Shown here: positions 6,942 through 13,646 of the stretch, piece by piece | Layout: the number at the start of each line of letters is the position of its first letter | Position numbering within the stretch: position 1 is the first letter of the stretch | Assembly: GCA_002171495.2 (NCBI GenBank) | Contig: NHEU02000056.1 | Span: 27,819-43,344, forward strand | Reading direction: 5' to 3' | DNA length: 15,526 bases | DNA from: Alphaproteobacteria bacterium TMED93 | GTDB taxonomy: Bacteria; Pseudomonadota; Alphaproteobacteria; TMED109 | Notes under the pieces: generated by a model | What the model was told of the DNA's origin: nothing | Database searches by the model: none | The model's input: the letters and a program-made list of their open reading frames with translations, nothing else | Program-made: the position numbers and the translations under genes

Positions 6942-7736
6942 TTATGAAGGTTGAGCTGCTAAATTAGTTTTACTTTCTTCTTTATTCTGCTCTTCCTCTA
7001 AAATAGGTGGTTCTATTAAAGGAAATGTATAATTAGATTTTTTATCTATTTGCCTAATTATTGTTTGAACATCTTTTATATTTTCTGCATATATTTTTGA
7101 ATGAAACCTCATCTCATTGAACAAGCAGTATGCTCTTAATATAGACATAGAACCCTTTGACATATAAATAGTTAAAATTATCCAAGATGCTAAAAATAAC
7201 CACCATTCGATAGAACCTAATAATATAAATAATATTATTATTAAAAAAAGTGGTAAATATAATTTATAATGAAAAAACCAAACTAGAGGAAATAATGAGG
7301 CAAACAATGAACTTTCGTTAACTTCTAAAATATTATACATATTTTTTTTTCCTCTAAAAACCTCAAAATCTCTGAATTCATTAAAGTTTGTAATATTGTC
7401 TAAATAAGATTTAACCTTTTCTAAAATTACTGCATCATCATCTGTGTTAGTTTCAATTAATTTAATTCCTAATGGTCCCTTAGCTAATACATTAAATAAA
7501 ACGTTTTTTCTTGAAATGGTTAAAACGGTTTCTGAATTTTCTTTTAGTTTTTCATTCAAAAGTTTTTGTGTGCCTCTAAATGGAACTTTTTCTAGCCCAA
7601 CTATAATGTCATCCGTTTTTAGCATTAATGCGAGCGCATGAGAGCCTTTTCTTAATGCATCTACTTTTAAAAAAGAAACCGTTCCATCTTGACTGCCTTG
7701 AGAACTATTAGCTTTATCTTTTATATTTTCTTCCAT
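6942..7736 (-). CDS. PDZ-like domain plus DUF2628-like membrane protein
   Basis: A 264-residue protein whose gene I do not recognise. Residues about 20-93 read like a PDZ domain: FLKVDALRKGSHALAL, TDDIIVGLEKVPF, a VLTISRKN strand and a final GPLGIKLIE. Residues about 143-195 hold two hydrophobic segments (LFASLFPLVWFFHYKLYLPL, then WWLFLASWIILTIYM), and the region to about 230 recalls DUF2628 membrane proteins (bulky aromatic start, charged FHSKIY end). The C-terminal 30 residues are Pro/Glu-rich. It would sit in the inner membrane with the PDZ-like part probably cytoplasmic, as there is no signal peptide. It begins 6 bases after the coiled-coil gene stop, without a Shine-Dalgarno sequence, implying coupled translation. 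PDZ domains bind protein C-termini, so an adaptor or scaffold role near the flagellum is possible but unproven. Confidence 0.7.
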   Translation of the reverse strand: MEENIKDKANSSQGSQDGTVSFLKVDALRKGSHALALMLKTDDIIVGLEKVPFRGTQKLLNEKLKENSETVLTISRKNVLFNVLAKGPLGIKLIETNTDDDAVILEKVKSYLDNITNFNEFRDFEVFRGKKNMYNILEVNESSLFASLFPLVWFFHYKLYLPLFLIIILFILLGSIEWWLFLASWIILTIYMSKGSMSILRAYCLFNEMRFHSKIYAENIKDVQTIIRQIDKKSNYTFPLIEPPILEEEQNKEESKTNLAAQPS

Positions 7737-7742
7737 TAAAAT

Positions 7743-8471
7743 TTATGGATATTTAATTGAAGAACTGTTTTTAAAAGATTTAGCAAGTTCACCACTTTGA
7801 TTGGCAAGGTTATTTACTGCTTTTGCTAAATCATTAAAATTTTTATTCATCTTTTTTTGATTAGAAGAAACTTTTCCTAATAAATCTGTGTTGGTAGCTT
7901 TTTTAGATAATTTGATAAGCTTATTTGTTGTATTTACTTGCGTATCTTTTAGAGTTTTAACTAATTTATTAAGTTCCTGCATATTTTTCTTACTAGAAGT
8001 ATTCATATTTTTTGTAACGTTTTCTGCTAAACCAGATATCTCCGATACTAACATTTTATTAGTATTACTAAGATTATTATCTAAATTATTAATACTTTCA
8101 ATTAATGCATTATTTGTCTCTAATATTTTTCCCTGCTCTTGTATGCCTGTTTGTAGTTGCTCTAAGGCATTCTTAACGCCATCTACATTTTCAGCAAAAA
8201 CAACTAATGCCTCTCTGCTTGTGCTTGTCATAGCTGAAAGTTCATTCATTGTTCTACTGTAAATTAATGCTGTAAGACTTAAACCTATTACAGCAGCTAA
8301 AATAGAGATTCCAAAAATTATTGTAGTAAATTTATGAACTTGTTTCACAGAAGCCTCCAGTTTTTTATTTTCATTTTTTATTTTATTATATTCAGAAGTT
8401 ACATCAGTTGCAGCATCTGCTGCATCTAAAGCTATTTTTATACTTTCTTGTACTTCATTAACAGTATTCAT
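7743..8471 (-). CDS. Membrane-anchored coiled-coil protein
   Basis: A 242-residue protein of unknown function. One transmembrane helix lies at about residues 48-72 (FTTIIFGISILAAVIGLSLTALIY). Before it is a short charged helix (about 26-46). After it come some 150 residues rich in Asn, Gln, Lys and Leu with repeated hydrophobic spacing, predicted by eye as a long coiled coil (for example ALEQLQTGIQEQGKILETNN and LNKLVKTLKDTQVNTTNKL). There is no HAMP domain and no conserved chemoreceptor hairpin tip, so it is not a normal methyl-accepting protein, though the layout is similar. Most of the chain would project to one side of the inner membrane, most simply the periplasm. It starts 12 bases after the four-cysteine gene with a weak GGA. 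The neighbours suggest a structural partner of the PDZ-like protein. Confidence 0.72.
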   Translation of the reverse strand: MNTVNEVQESIKIALDAADAATDVTSEYNKIKNENKKLEASVKQVHKFTTIIFGISILAAVIGLSLTALIYSRTMNELSAMTSTSREALVVFAENVDGVKNALEQLQTGIQEQGKILETNNALIESINNLDNNLSNTNKMLVSEISGLAENVTKNMNTSSKKNMQELNKLVKTLKDTQVNTTNKLIKLSKKATNTDLLGKVSSNQKKMNKNFNDLAKAVNNLANQSGELAKSFKNSSSIKYP

Positions 8472-8483
8472 ATCAATTTTCCA

Positions 8484-8669
8484 TTATATATAATTTTTTA
8501 CTCTTTTATAAGCACATTTTATGCCAGATGTTTGAAAAACTACCATTGAAGGAATATTTTTTGAAATAAATCCATAAGCTTTACATCCATAAGGTCTATT
8601 TGGACGATAAGTTATAAAAAAATATTCACATCCGTGACACTTTACAAAATTTTTACTTTTTTTTTGCAT
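8484..8669 (-). CDS. Small four-cysteine protein, probably zinc-binding
   Basis: A 61-residue protein with four Cys: C11 and C14 (KCHGCEYF), C29 (RPYGCKAYGF) and C52 (SGIKCAYK). The pattern C-x2-C-x14-C-x22-C with aromatic residues suggests one zinc site. I recall a widespread family of similar 60-70-residue proteins with the core YFFITYRP, PYGCKA[FY]GF, PS and SG-x-x-C. Some carry the probably wrong name 'uracil-DNA glycosylase'; this is memory, not a search. The low share of AT-biased filler residues and the clear motif support a real gene. It overlaps the preceding membrane-protein gene by 17 bases and has no Shine-Dalgarno sequence, so it is likely translated by coupling. Function unknown. 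Confidence 0.7.
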   Translation of the reverse strand: MQKKSKNFVKCHGCEYFFITYRPNRPYGCKAYGFISKNIPSMVVFQTSGIKCAYKRVKNYI

Positions 8670-8871
8670 TTTTAAAAAATTTATTAATTAAAAAATATAT
8701 TATCTTTGCTAATGAAAATCTAAATACAGCTATAAAGGATAAAGTCCCGCATATTAAAATAATAACAGCTAGGTATCTTTTAGTTTCCCAAAAATCCACT
8801 GTTTTATCAAAACATAAAAAAGAAGAATAAAGAAATGCAAAACTTACAATATAATCACTAATTTTTTTCAT
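8653..8871 (-). CDS. Small membrane protein downstream of flhB
   Basis: A 72-residue protein starting at the ATG at 8871, one base after the flhB stop. AAAGGAAA, formed by the end of flhB, lies in front of this ATG as a ribosome-binding site, so I prefer it to an in-frame ATG 21 bases earlier inside flhB. It has two hydrophobic stretches (about residues 8-22 and 32-52, the second YLAVIILICGTLSFIAVFRF) and a Lys-rich end (FFKNAKKK), consistent with two membrane helices and a cytoplasmic tail. I do not recognise a family. Its position directly after flhB suggests a part in, or alongside, the export apparatus, but that is inference only. Confidence 0.65.
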   Translation of the reverse strand: MKKISDYIVSFAFLYSSFLCFDKTVDFWETKRYLAVIILICGTLSFIAVFRFSLAKIIYFLINKFFKNAKKK

Positions 8872-8872
8872 A

Positions 8873-10024
8873 CTATTTCCTTTGTGTTCCATCTTCGTTG
8901 AATTCTAAATCATCTGGTATTTCTATATTTGGCTCTTCCAAATTTTCACCATTATTTATTTTATAGATATAAGCTAAAGCTATTGCCACGGCAGTATAAA
9001 GCTTTTCTGATATTTCTGAACCTATTTCAGAAGTAAAAAATAAAGCCCTAGCTAAGAGCTTATGTCTAAAGATAGTTATATTACTTTCTTTAGCTTTATC
9101 TATAATTTTTTGTGCAATTAAACCCCTTCCCATTGATAAAACTTTTGGGGCCCCAGGAGACCCTACATCATACTTTAGTGCCACGGCAAAGTGAGTTGGA
9201 TTAACTATTACTGCATTAGCCTCCTTGACGTCTTCAACAGACTCTGATTGCTTTATTGCCTTTCTTACAGTCTCTAATTGTAATCTTTTAATTTTTGCTT
9301 TTACTTCTGGAGAGCCTTCGGTTTCTTTGTTTTCATCCTTTAAATCTTGTCTGCTCATTCTAAGTGATTTAATAAAACTATATTTTTGCCAAGTCCAATC
9401 CAAAATTGCTACTAATAATAAAACTATCAATAGCACTAATATAAGAATAGGAAAAAATCCTGCAGCTGTTATTAAAGAGTTTTCAAATGTTTCTGTTGAT
9501 AATTGAATAATATCGCCAGTCTTGTAGTATAAAAAATAAAAGCTAGTTCCAAATAAGAATACTACTTTTAAGATGCTTTTTAAAAGTTCAACTAACCCTT
9601 TTATACTAAATATTCTTTTCAAACCTGCAATAGGATTTATTTTACTATTTTTCCATTCTATAGCTTTTAAACTAAAAGTTATTCCTCCAACAAATAATTG
9701 GGTAAAAATTGTTAAAATTAAAACTGGTATACCTATAATAACTGAAACTATAAATACTTTTAAAAAAGTATTTTTTAAAGCTAATAACATGGAATTACTG
9801 TCTTGTGAGAGACTTAGATAATAGAATAATTCTTTCCAATTAGCTAAAATATATTTAAAATTAAATGAAAAAAAATAAAGAACTACTAGCAACATTATTA
9901 CTGATGAAAAAACATACATTTCTTTTGAAGTGACTGTTTTCCCTTCTTCTTTGGCCTTATCAATTCTTCTTTGTGTGGGTTGTTCGGTTTTTTCTTGACT
10001 GCTATTTTGATTTTCTTCTGCCAT
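8873..10024 (-). CDS. flhB: Flagellar export switch protein FlhB
   Basis: A 383-residue inner-membrane protein of the flagellar type III export gate that switches substrate specificity from rod/hook to filament proteins. The N-terminus has the family EKTEQPTQRRIDKAKEEGKT segment (residues about 11-30). Four membrane helices follow between about 35 and 210, then the linker RMSRQDLKDENKETEGSPEV (222-241). The cytoplasmic domain carries the autocleavage motif at 275-278 (VNPTHFAVALKYD), cut between N275 and P276, then LARALFF (324-330). The tail of about 25 residues is acidic. The gene starts 3 bases after fliR with GAAGGA upstream. The short tail and intact NPTH suggest a working switch. flhA is not in the window. 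Confidence 0.97.
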   Translation of the reverse strand: MAEENQNSSQEKTEQPTQRRIDKAKEEGKTVTSKEMYVFSSVIMLLVVLYFFSFNFKYILANWKELFYYLSLSQDSNSMLLALKNTFLKVFIVSVIIGIPVLILTIFTQLFVGGITFSLKAIEWKNSKINPIAGLKRIFSIKGLVELLKSILKVVFLFGTSFYFLYYKTGDIIQLSTETFENSLITAAGFFPILILVLLIVLLLVAILDWTWQKYSFIKSLRMSRQDLKDENKETEGSPEVKAKIKRLQLETVRKAIKQSESVEDVKEANAVIVNPTHFAVALKYDVGSPGAPKVLSMGRGLIAQKIIDKAKESNITIFRHKLLARALFFTSEIGSEISEKLYTAVAIALAYIYKINNGENLEEPNIEIPDDLEFNEDGTQRK

Positions 10025-10027
10025 TGA

Positions 10028-10834
10028 TCATAATCCTTCAATTAATCTAGCTACATAATCTATAGCTACTTCGCTAACACTATTAAAATTTCCTCCTATT
10101 GTATTTGTACAAAGATATAATAAAAAAAATGCTGACATCATAGTAATAGGAAAACCAAAAGAAAATAAATTTAGAGACGGAGCAGACCTAGTAACTACTC
10201 CAATAACAACATTTAATAATGTTATACCTACTACAACAGGAAGCATAATAAGTGCACCAAACTTAAACATCAAACCTCCAGCATCAATTCCCAGTTTTAT
10301 TATTTGTAAATTAAAGCCATTTGACCCAATAGGAAGAACTTTATAACTTTCTAATAAAATAGCTATTACTAACAAATGACCATTCAGTGATAAGAAAGTT
10401 AATAACATAAAAAAAGAAAAAATTTGACTTACTACAGGAGTTTGTGCTCCAGACTCTGGGTCTACTAATCCAGCAAAACTTAACCCAGTACTTGCTGCAA
10501 TTTTTTCACCTGCCAGTTCTGCAGAAGAAAAAAATATTTTTAATATTAGTCCACTAGAAACTCCTATGACAAGCTCCTGAAATATAACCAAACCTATTTT
10601 TAATCCTGCTAACTCAAGTATATTAGGTATTGGGATAGTGCTGAAAATTAAAAAACTAGTTGCAAAAGCTACTACTATCCTAACTTGTAATGGTATAATT
10701 TTATATCCAAATAATGGAGATGCCAAAAAAAAACTACCAATTCTTAAAGAAGCTAATCCAACACCTGCTAAGATATTTAGTAATGCTGTAAGTTCTAAAC
10801 CTGGAATTATTTCTGTAAAAGCCTGTGTGACCAT
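10028..10834 (-). CDS. fliR: Flagellar export gate protein FliR
   Basis: A 268-residue protein with at least six hydrophobic segments, part of the FliP-FliQ-FliR export gate core through which flagellar subunits leave the cytoplasm. Family features include RIGSFFLASPLFG near residues 31-43, VGVSSGLILKIFFSSAELAGEKIAASTGLSF across about 90-120 (a conserved cytoplasmic stretch), and a C-terminal NLFSFGFPITM segment. Length is normal for FliR. It begins one base after the fliQ stop, with AAGG a few bases upstream, and ends 3 bases before flhB. The fliP-fliQ-fliR-flhB order is the common flagellar arrangement, so orthology is secure. Confidence 0.96.
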   Translation of the reverse strand: MVTQAFTEIIPGLELTALLNILAGVGLASLRIGSFFLASPLFGYKIIPLQVRIVVAFATSFLIFSTIPIPNILELAGLKIGLVIFQELVIGVSSGLILKIFFSSAELAGEKIAASTGLSFAGLVDPESGAQTPVVSQIFSFFMLLTFLSLNGHLLVIAILLESYKVLPIGSNGFNLQIIKLGIDAGGLMFKFGALIMLPVVVGITLLNVVIGVVTRSAPSLNLFSFGFPITMMSAFFLLYLCTNTIGGNFNSVSEVAIDYVARLIEGL

Positions 10835-10835
10835 A

Positions 10836-11102
10836 TTACCTTATGGAAGCTACTCTATCAAATATAAACATAAAATAATCTGTTAACCCAATTAATAGGT
10901 AATTCGTAAATATAGCTATAGTTAATATTACTATTACTACTTTTGGAACAAAACTCAATGTCATTTCATTTATTGATGTAGCAGCTTGAATTATTCCTAT
11001 AGTTAATCCAACTATTAAAGCTACAATCAAAACTGGACCTGCTAGTTTCAATACAGTCCAAAAAGCCATACTTACCATTTCTACGTTATTTTCATATCCC
11101 AT
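10836..11102 (-). CDS. fliQ: Flagellar export gate protein FliQ
   Basis: An 88-residue protein with two membrane helices, about residues 17-40 (LAGPVLIVALIVGLTIGII) and 53-75. Between them is the very conserved FliQ stretch QAATSINEMTLSFVPK. Several copies of FliQ join FliP and FliR in the export gate. Length is exactly that of the family. The start has a strong ribosome-binding site (AAAGGAG, 6 bases before ATG) and lies 11 bases after the fliP stop. Confidence 0.97.
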   Translation of the reverse strand: MGYENNVEMVSMAFWTVLKLAGPVLIVALIVGLTIGIIQAATSINEMTLSFVPKVVIVILTIAIFTNYLLIGLTDYFMFIFDRVASIR

Positions 11103-11113
11103 AATAATCTCCT

Positions 11114-11911
11114 TTACTGTGAAACGAATGTACTAACCAAAGAACCAACAGTCATGCTCCACCCATCAACTAATACAAATAATAAAATTTTAAAAGGCAA
11201 TGCTACTAACATAGGCGAAAGCATCATCATTCCTAATGACATAAGCACTGAAGCCACTACCATATCAATTACTAGAAATGGTAAAAACAATAAAAAACCT
11301 ATCTGAAATGCTGTTTTTAATTCTGATGTAATAAAAGCTGGTAAAGCTATACTAAAAGGAATATCTTCTTTTGTATAGAACTCTTCTTTACCTGCTATCT
11401 CTGAAAACATCGATATATCACTTTCTCTGGTATTTAAAATCATAAAGTTTTTAAATTCTCCACTAGCCTGCTCTAGAGCTTCTGGAGTCTGTATATCACC
11501 ATTCATATAAGGCAAACCAACTTCTTCATAAACTTTATTAAAAGTAGGAGCCATAATAAAAAAAGTTAAAAATAAAGCTAGTGCTATCAAAACTTGATTA
11601 GGAGGAGTTTGTTGAGTTCCTAAAGCTTGTCTTAAAATTGACATCACAATTACAATTCTTGTAAAAGAGGTCATACCCAAAACTAGCGAAGGCAAAACTG
11701 TCAAAAATGACATTAATAATAATATTTGCAATGATAAAGAATATGTAGTTCCTCCATTAGCGTTACTTTCTACGTTTACTGCTGGCAATCCTCCTAAAGT
11801 CTCCAAACTGAAAAGATCGGCATGAAAAAAAAGAGGAAGTATTGTTAATAAAACAAGTTTAAAATATTTTTTTAAATTAATCATTTTTAATACCACTAGT
11901 AAGTTCATCAT
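11114..11911 (-). CDS. fliP: Flagellar export gate protein FliP
   Basis: A FliP protein forming the main ring of the export gate. After an N-terminal hydrophobic signal-like segment come SLSLQILLLMSFLTVLPSLV, the conserved MTSFTRIVIVMSILRQALG and QTPPNQVLIALALFLTFFIM. The C-terminal part has FITSELKTAFQIGFLLFLPF, VIDMVVASVLMSLGMMMLSP and LPFKILLFVLVDGW, all typical. Two starts are possible. The one used here (11911, 265 residues) has AAAGGA 7 bases upstream, like other genes of this operon, but overlaps fliO by 35 bases. The alternative ATG at 11884 (256 residues) overlaps fliO by 8 bases, has a cleaner signal-peptide n-region (MINLKKYFK) but no ribosome-binding site. The protein identity is certain, the start is not. 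Confidence 0.96.
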   Translation of the reverse strand: MMNLLVVLKMINLKKYFKLVLLTILPLFFHADLFSLETLGGLPAVNVESNANGGTTYSLSLQILLLMSFLTVLPSLVLGMTSFTRIVIVMSILRQALGTQQTPPNQVLIALALFLTFFIMAPTFNKVYEEVGLPYMNGDIQTPEALEQASGEFKNFMILNTRESDISMFSEIAGKEEFYTKEDIPFSIALPAFITSELKTAFQIGFLLFLPFLVIDMVVASVLMSLGMMMLSPMLVALPFKILLFVLVDGWSMTVGSLVSTFVSQ

Positions 11912-12176
11912 TTGTTATTCCTTTAGGCAAAGAAATGATATTAGAAATACTTGATTTGTTAGTAATTACTAAATAGTTATCCTCCTTAATTGAAAAGACA
12001 GTAATTCTACTTCCATTTCCTATCATGGAGTTTGAAATAATATTTAATGTTTTAATAGAGCCTAATTTAGAACGTAATAAATCTTTCTTTTTATTAACTA
12101 AAAATGAAATTAATATTAAAACAATTAAAAAAGCTATAATTATTATTATAGTGTTTAAATCATATGTAGATTGCAT
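11877..12176 (-). CDS. fliO: Flagellar biosynthesis protein FliO
   Basis: A 99-residue protein with one membrane helix at about residues 9-28 (TIIIIIAFLIVLILISFLV) and a small cytoplasmic domain containing MIGNGSRITVFSIKEDNYLV and SISNIISLP, the usual FliO pattern of a Gly-x-Arg strand, a short hydrophobic strand and an I-x-x-L-P end. FliO helps FliP assemble. Identification rests on position between fliN and fliP together with this layout, since FliO is weakly conserved. It follows a 96-base gap, has the best ribosome-binding site in the operon (AAGGAGG, 7 bases from ATG), and that site lies inside a hairpin (12178-12208). Confidence 0.88.
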   Translation of the reverse strand: MQSTYDLNTIIIIIAFLIVLILISFLVNKKKDLLRSKLGSIKTLNIISNSMIGNGSRITVFSIKEDNYLVITNKSSISNIISLPKGITNDELTSGIKND

Positions 12177-12177
12177 T

Positions 12178-12208
12178 CTTTTGCCTCCTTACAAGGAAGA
12201 TGCAAAAG
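12178..12208 (-). promoter_or_regulatory. Hairpin enclosing the fliO ribosome-binding site
   Basis: In the mRNA (- strand), CUUUUGC (12208-12202) pairs perfectly with GCAAAAG (12184-12178). Inside, CUUCCUU (12199-12193) pairs with AAGGAG (12190-12185) with one bulged base. The Shine-Dalgarno AAGGAGG (12190-12184) is therefore entirely in the 3' arm, ending 7 bases before the fliO ATG at 12176. No T run follows, so it is not a terminator. The natural reading is a stem that limits ribosome access to fliO, opened by an upstream ribosome, temperature or a binding factor. The pairing is visible in the sequence; the regulatory role is inference. Confidence 0.6.
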
Positions 12209-12254
12209 ACTTGCCAAATTTTTTAGGGCTGGTTTTAAAGTATTTTTAAATTAA

Positions 12255-12274
12255 AATGTCATAAAGTTGACATT
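12255..12274 (-). promoter_or_regulatory. Stem-loop at the fliN stop codon
   Basis: A perfect 7-base inverted repeat, AATGTCA (12255-12261) and TGACATT (12268-12274) with a 6-base loop, overlaps the last bases of fliN (stop at 12273-12275). On the - strand it is followed by a T-rich but interrupted stretch (TTAATTT). It could be a weak attenuator, an RNA-processing or 3'-protecting stem between the fliK-fliN and fliO-flhB parts of the operon, or chance. With the hairpin at 12178-12208, it makes the fliN-fliO gap the only structured gap inside the core operon. Confidence 0.4.
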
Positions 12275-12641
12275 AGACGCTTTTTACTCTTTCTTTTGGA
12301 TCTACAACTTCTGTAAACCTTATTCCAAATCTTTCTCCTATCATAACCACTTCTCCTTTAGCTATTATTGTACCATTTGCTAAAATATCTAATGGATCAC
12401 CAGCTAATCTTTCCAGTTCTATTACAGACCCTTCATTAATTCTAAGTAAATCTCTTAGTTTGATTTCTGCACCACCTACTTCTACAGTAAGCTTTACATC
12501 TATATTTTCAAGAACTCTTAGATTTTCAAGACTACTTCTTTCACTTTTTTCTTCTTCACCAACTTTAGCATCTTTTTCTACTGCGGCTTCCTGATCTTTA
12601 TTGCTTTCTTCTATTTCCTCTTTATTCTTTTCCTCAACCAT
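12273..12641 (-). CDS. fliN: Flagellar motor switch protein FliN
   Basis: A 122-residue C-ring protein. The N-terminal 40 residues are acidic and probably disordered (Glu/Lys-rich). The C-terminal SpoA domain (about 42-115) contains LENIDVKLTVEVGGAEIKLR, LLRINEGSVIELERLAGDPL, VDILANGTIIAKGEV-type sequence and VMIGERFGIRFTEV, which are the FliN hallmarks. FliN forms the lower C-ring with FliM and binds the export ATPase regulator FliH. The start at 12641 has GGAG 6 bases upstream and lies 12 bases after fliM. The stop codon sits in a small stem-loop. Confidence 0.97.
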   Translation of the reverse strand: MVEEKNKEEIEESNKDQEAAVEKDAKVGEEEKSERSSLENLRVLENIDVKLTVEVGGAEIKLRDLLRINEGSVIELERLAGDPLDILANGTIIAKGEVVMIGERFGIRFTEVVDPKERVKSV

Positions 12642-12653
12642 TTATTACTCCAT

Positions 12654-13628
12654 TTATATTCTTTTTTTTACATTTATTGCAGAATTGCCTTTGTACTCCC
12701 CTAAATCACCATTAAACATTTTTATATCCTCTACATACACGTCTATTTTATCTGAGATTGGAATTTGTATAGTATTACCAACATTTAATCTCAATAATTT
12801 TGAAAAATTAACAATAGGTTCGCTTAATGTTGCATTTACTTTTAATGGTATCTCCAGAACTGATTTCTCCATTTTTTCTCTCCAAGAGGTATCGTCTTCT
12901 ACTATATCTGATTGAACTCTTGATCTTAGTAATGAAGCAATTGGTTTTAAAGTTTGTAATGGATATAAAATATCAAAATTTGCAGCATCTACTCCTGGTA
13001 GCTGTACTACAAAAGAACATATAATAACTAAATCACTTGCATCAACAAAAGTAGTAAATTGAGGATTTACTTCTCTTCCTAGTTTAGTAAAATTTACTGG
13101 AGTTAGGTCTTTCCAACTTGTTTTAAGTTCCCTCATTAGTCCATCACTTGCCATTTCAATTATTCTCTCTTCAGTAGCTGTAAACTCCTGTCTGTCCGTT
13201 TTAAGAACTTCTATATTTCCCCCATAGTATGCATTCGTCAGAATGCTTATAAATGTAGGAGACAATACTAATAATAAAGAACCTCTAAGCTCTTCAATTC
13301 TGTAAGTGCTTAAGCTCATAAAACTATCTAGTGAAGAAGAATATTCATCAAAAGATTTTACTTCAGGAGGAAAAGAACTTATTCTAGGTTGCAATCTCAA
13401 CATTGGCTGAAAAACAGATCTCGCGAACCTTGCAAACCTCTCATTTATTAGTCTTAAGGCATAGTAATCTCCCATTAAAGACAAATCATCAGCTCCAAAT
13501 GTAAAAGGAGCAACTTCTAAATTACTTCCAATACCTTTGCCCTGTTCTTTTATTTCTCCAGAAGAAAGTCCATCCATTAAAGCATCAACTTCATCCGAAG
13601 TAAGTTTTCTTGAATTTTCGTTTGCCAA
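12654..13628 (-). CDS. fliM: Flagellar motor switch protein FliM (TTG start)
   Basis: A 324-residue C-ring protein that binds phosphorylated CheY and reverses motor rotation. The N-terminal KLTSDEVDALMDGL (residues 8-21) is the CheY-binding/FliN-linking segment. The middle CheC-like domain includes RFARFARSVFQPMLR, EYSSSLDSFMSLSTYRIEEL and AYYGG. The C-terminal SpoA domain (about 248-320) contains PLKVNATLSEPIVNFSKLLRL and GNTIQIPISDKIDVYV. The start is a TTG at 13628 with GGAG about 10 bases upstream. The nearest downstream Met would cut the conserved N-terminal motif, and an upstream ATG runs into a stop after three codons. An intact CheY-binding end implies a chemotaxis-controlled motor. 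Confidence 0.96.
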   Translation of the reverse strand: MANENSRKLTSDEVDALMDGLSSGEIKEQGKGIGSNLEVAPFTFGADDLSLMGDYYALRLINERFARFARSVFQPMLRLQPRISSFPPEVKSFDEYSSSLDSFMSLSTYRIEELRGSLLLVLSPTFISILTNAYYGGNIEVLKTDRQEFTATEERIIEMASDGLMRELKTSWKDLTPVNFTKLGREVNPQFTTFVDASDLVIICSFVVQLPGVDAANFDILYPLQTLKPIASLLRSRVQSDIVEDDTSWREKMEKSVLEIPLKVNATLSEPIVNFSKLLRLNVGNTIQIPISDKIDVYVEDIKMFNGDLGEYKGNSAINVKKRI

Positions 13629-13646
13629 TTTTTTATAACTCCATAA

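Noticed and set aside
7743..8471. Methyl-accepting chemotaxis receptor
   Set aside because: It has a membrane helix and a long coiled coil but no HAMP domain and no conserved receptor tip.
12601..12915. 104-codon + strand open frame over the fliM/fliN junction
   Set aside because: Antisense to FliM and FliN with no recognisable motif.
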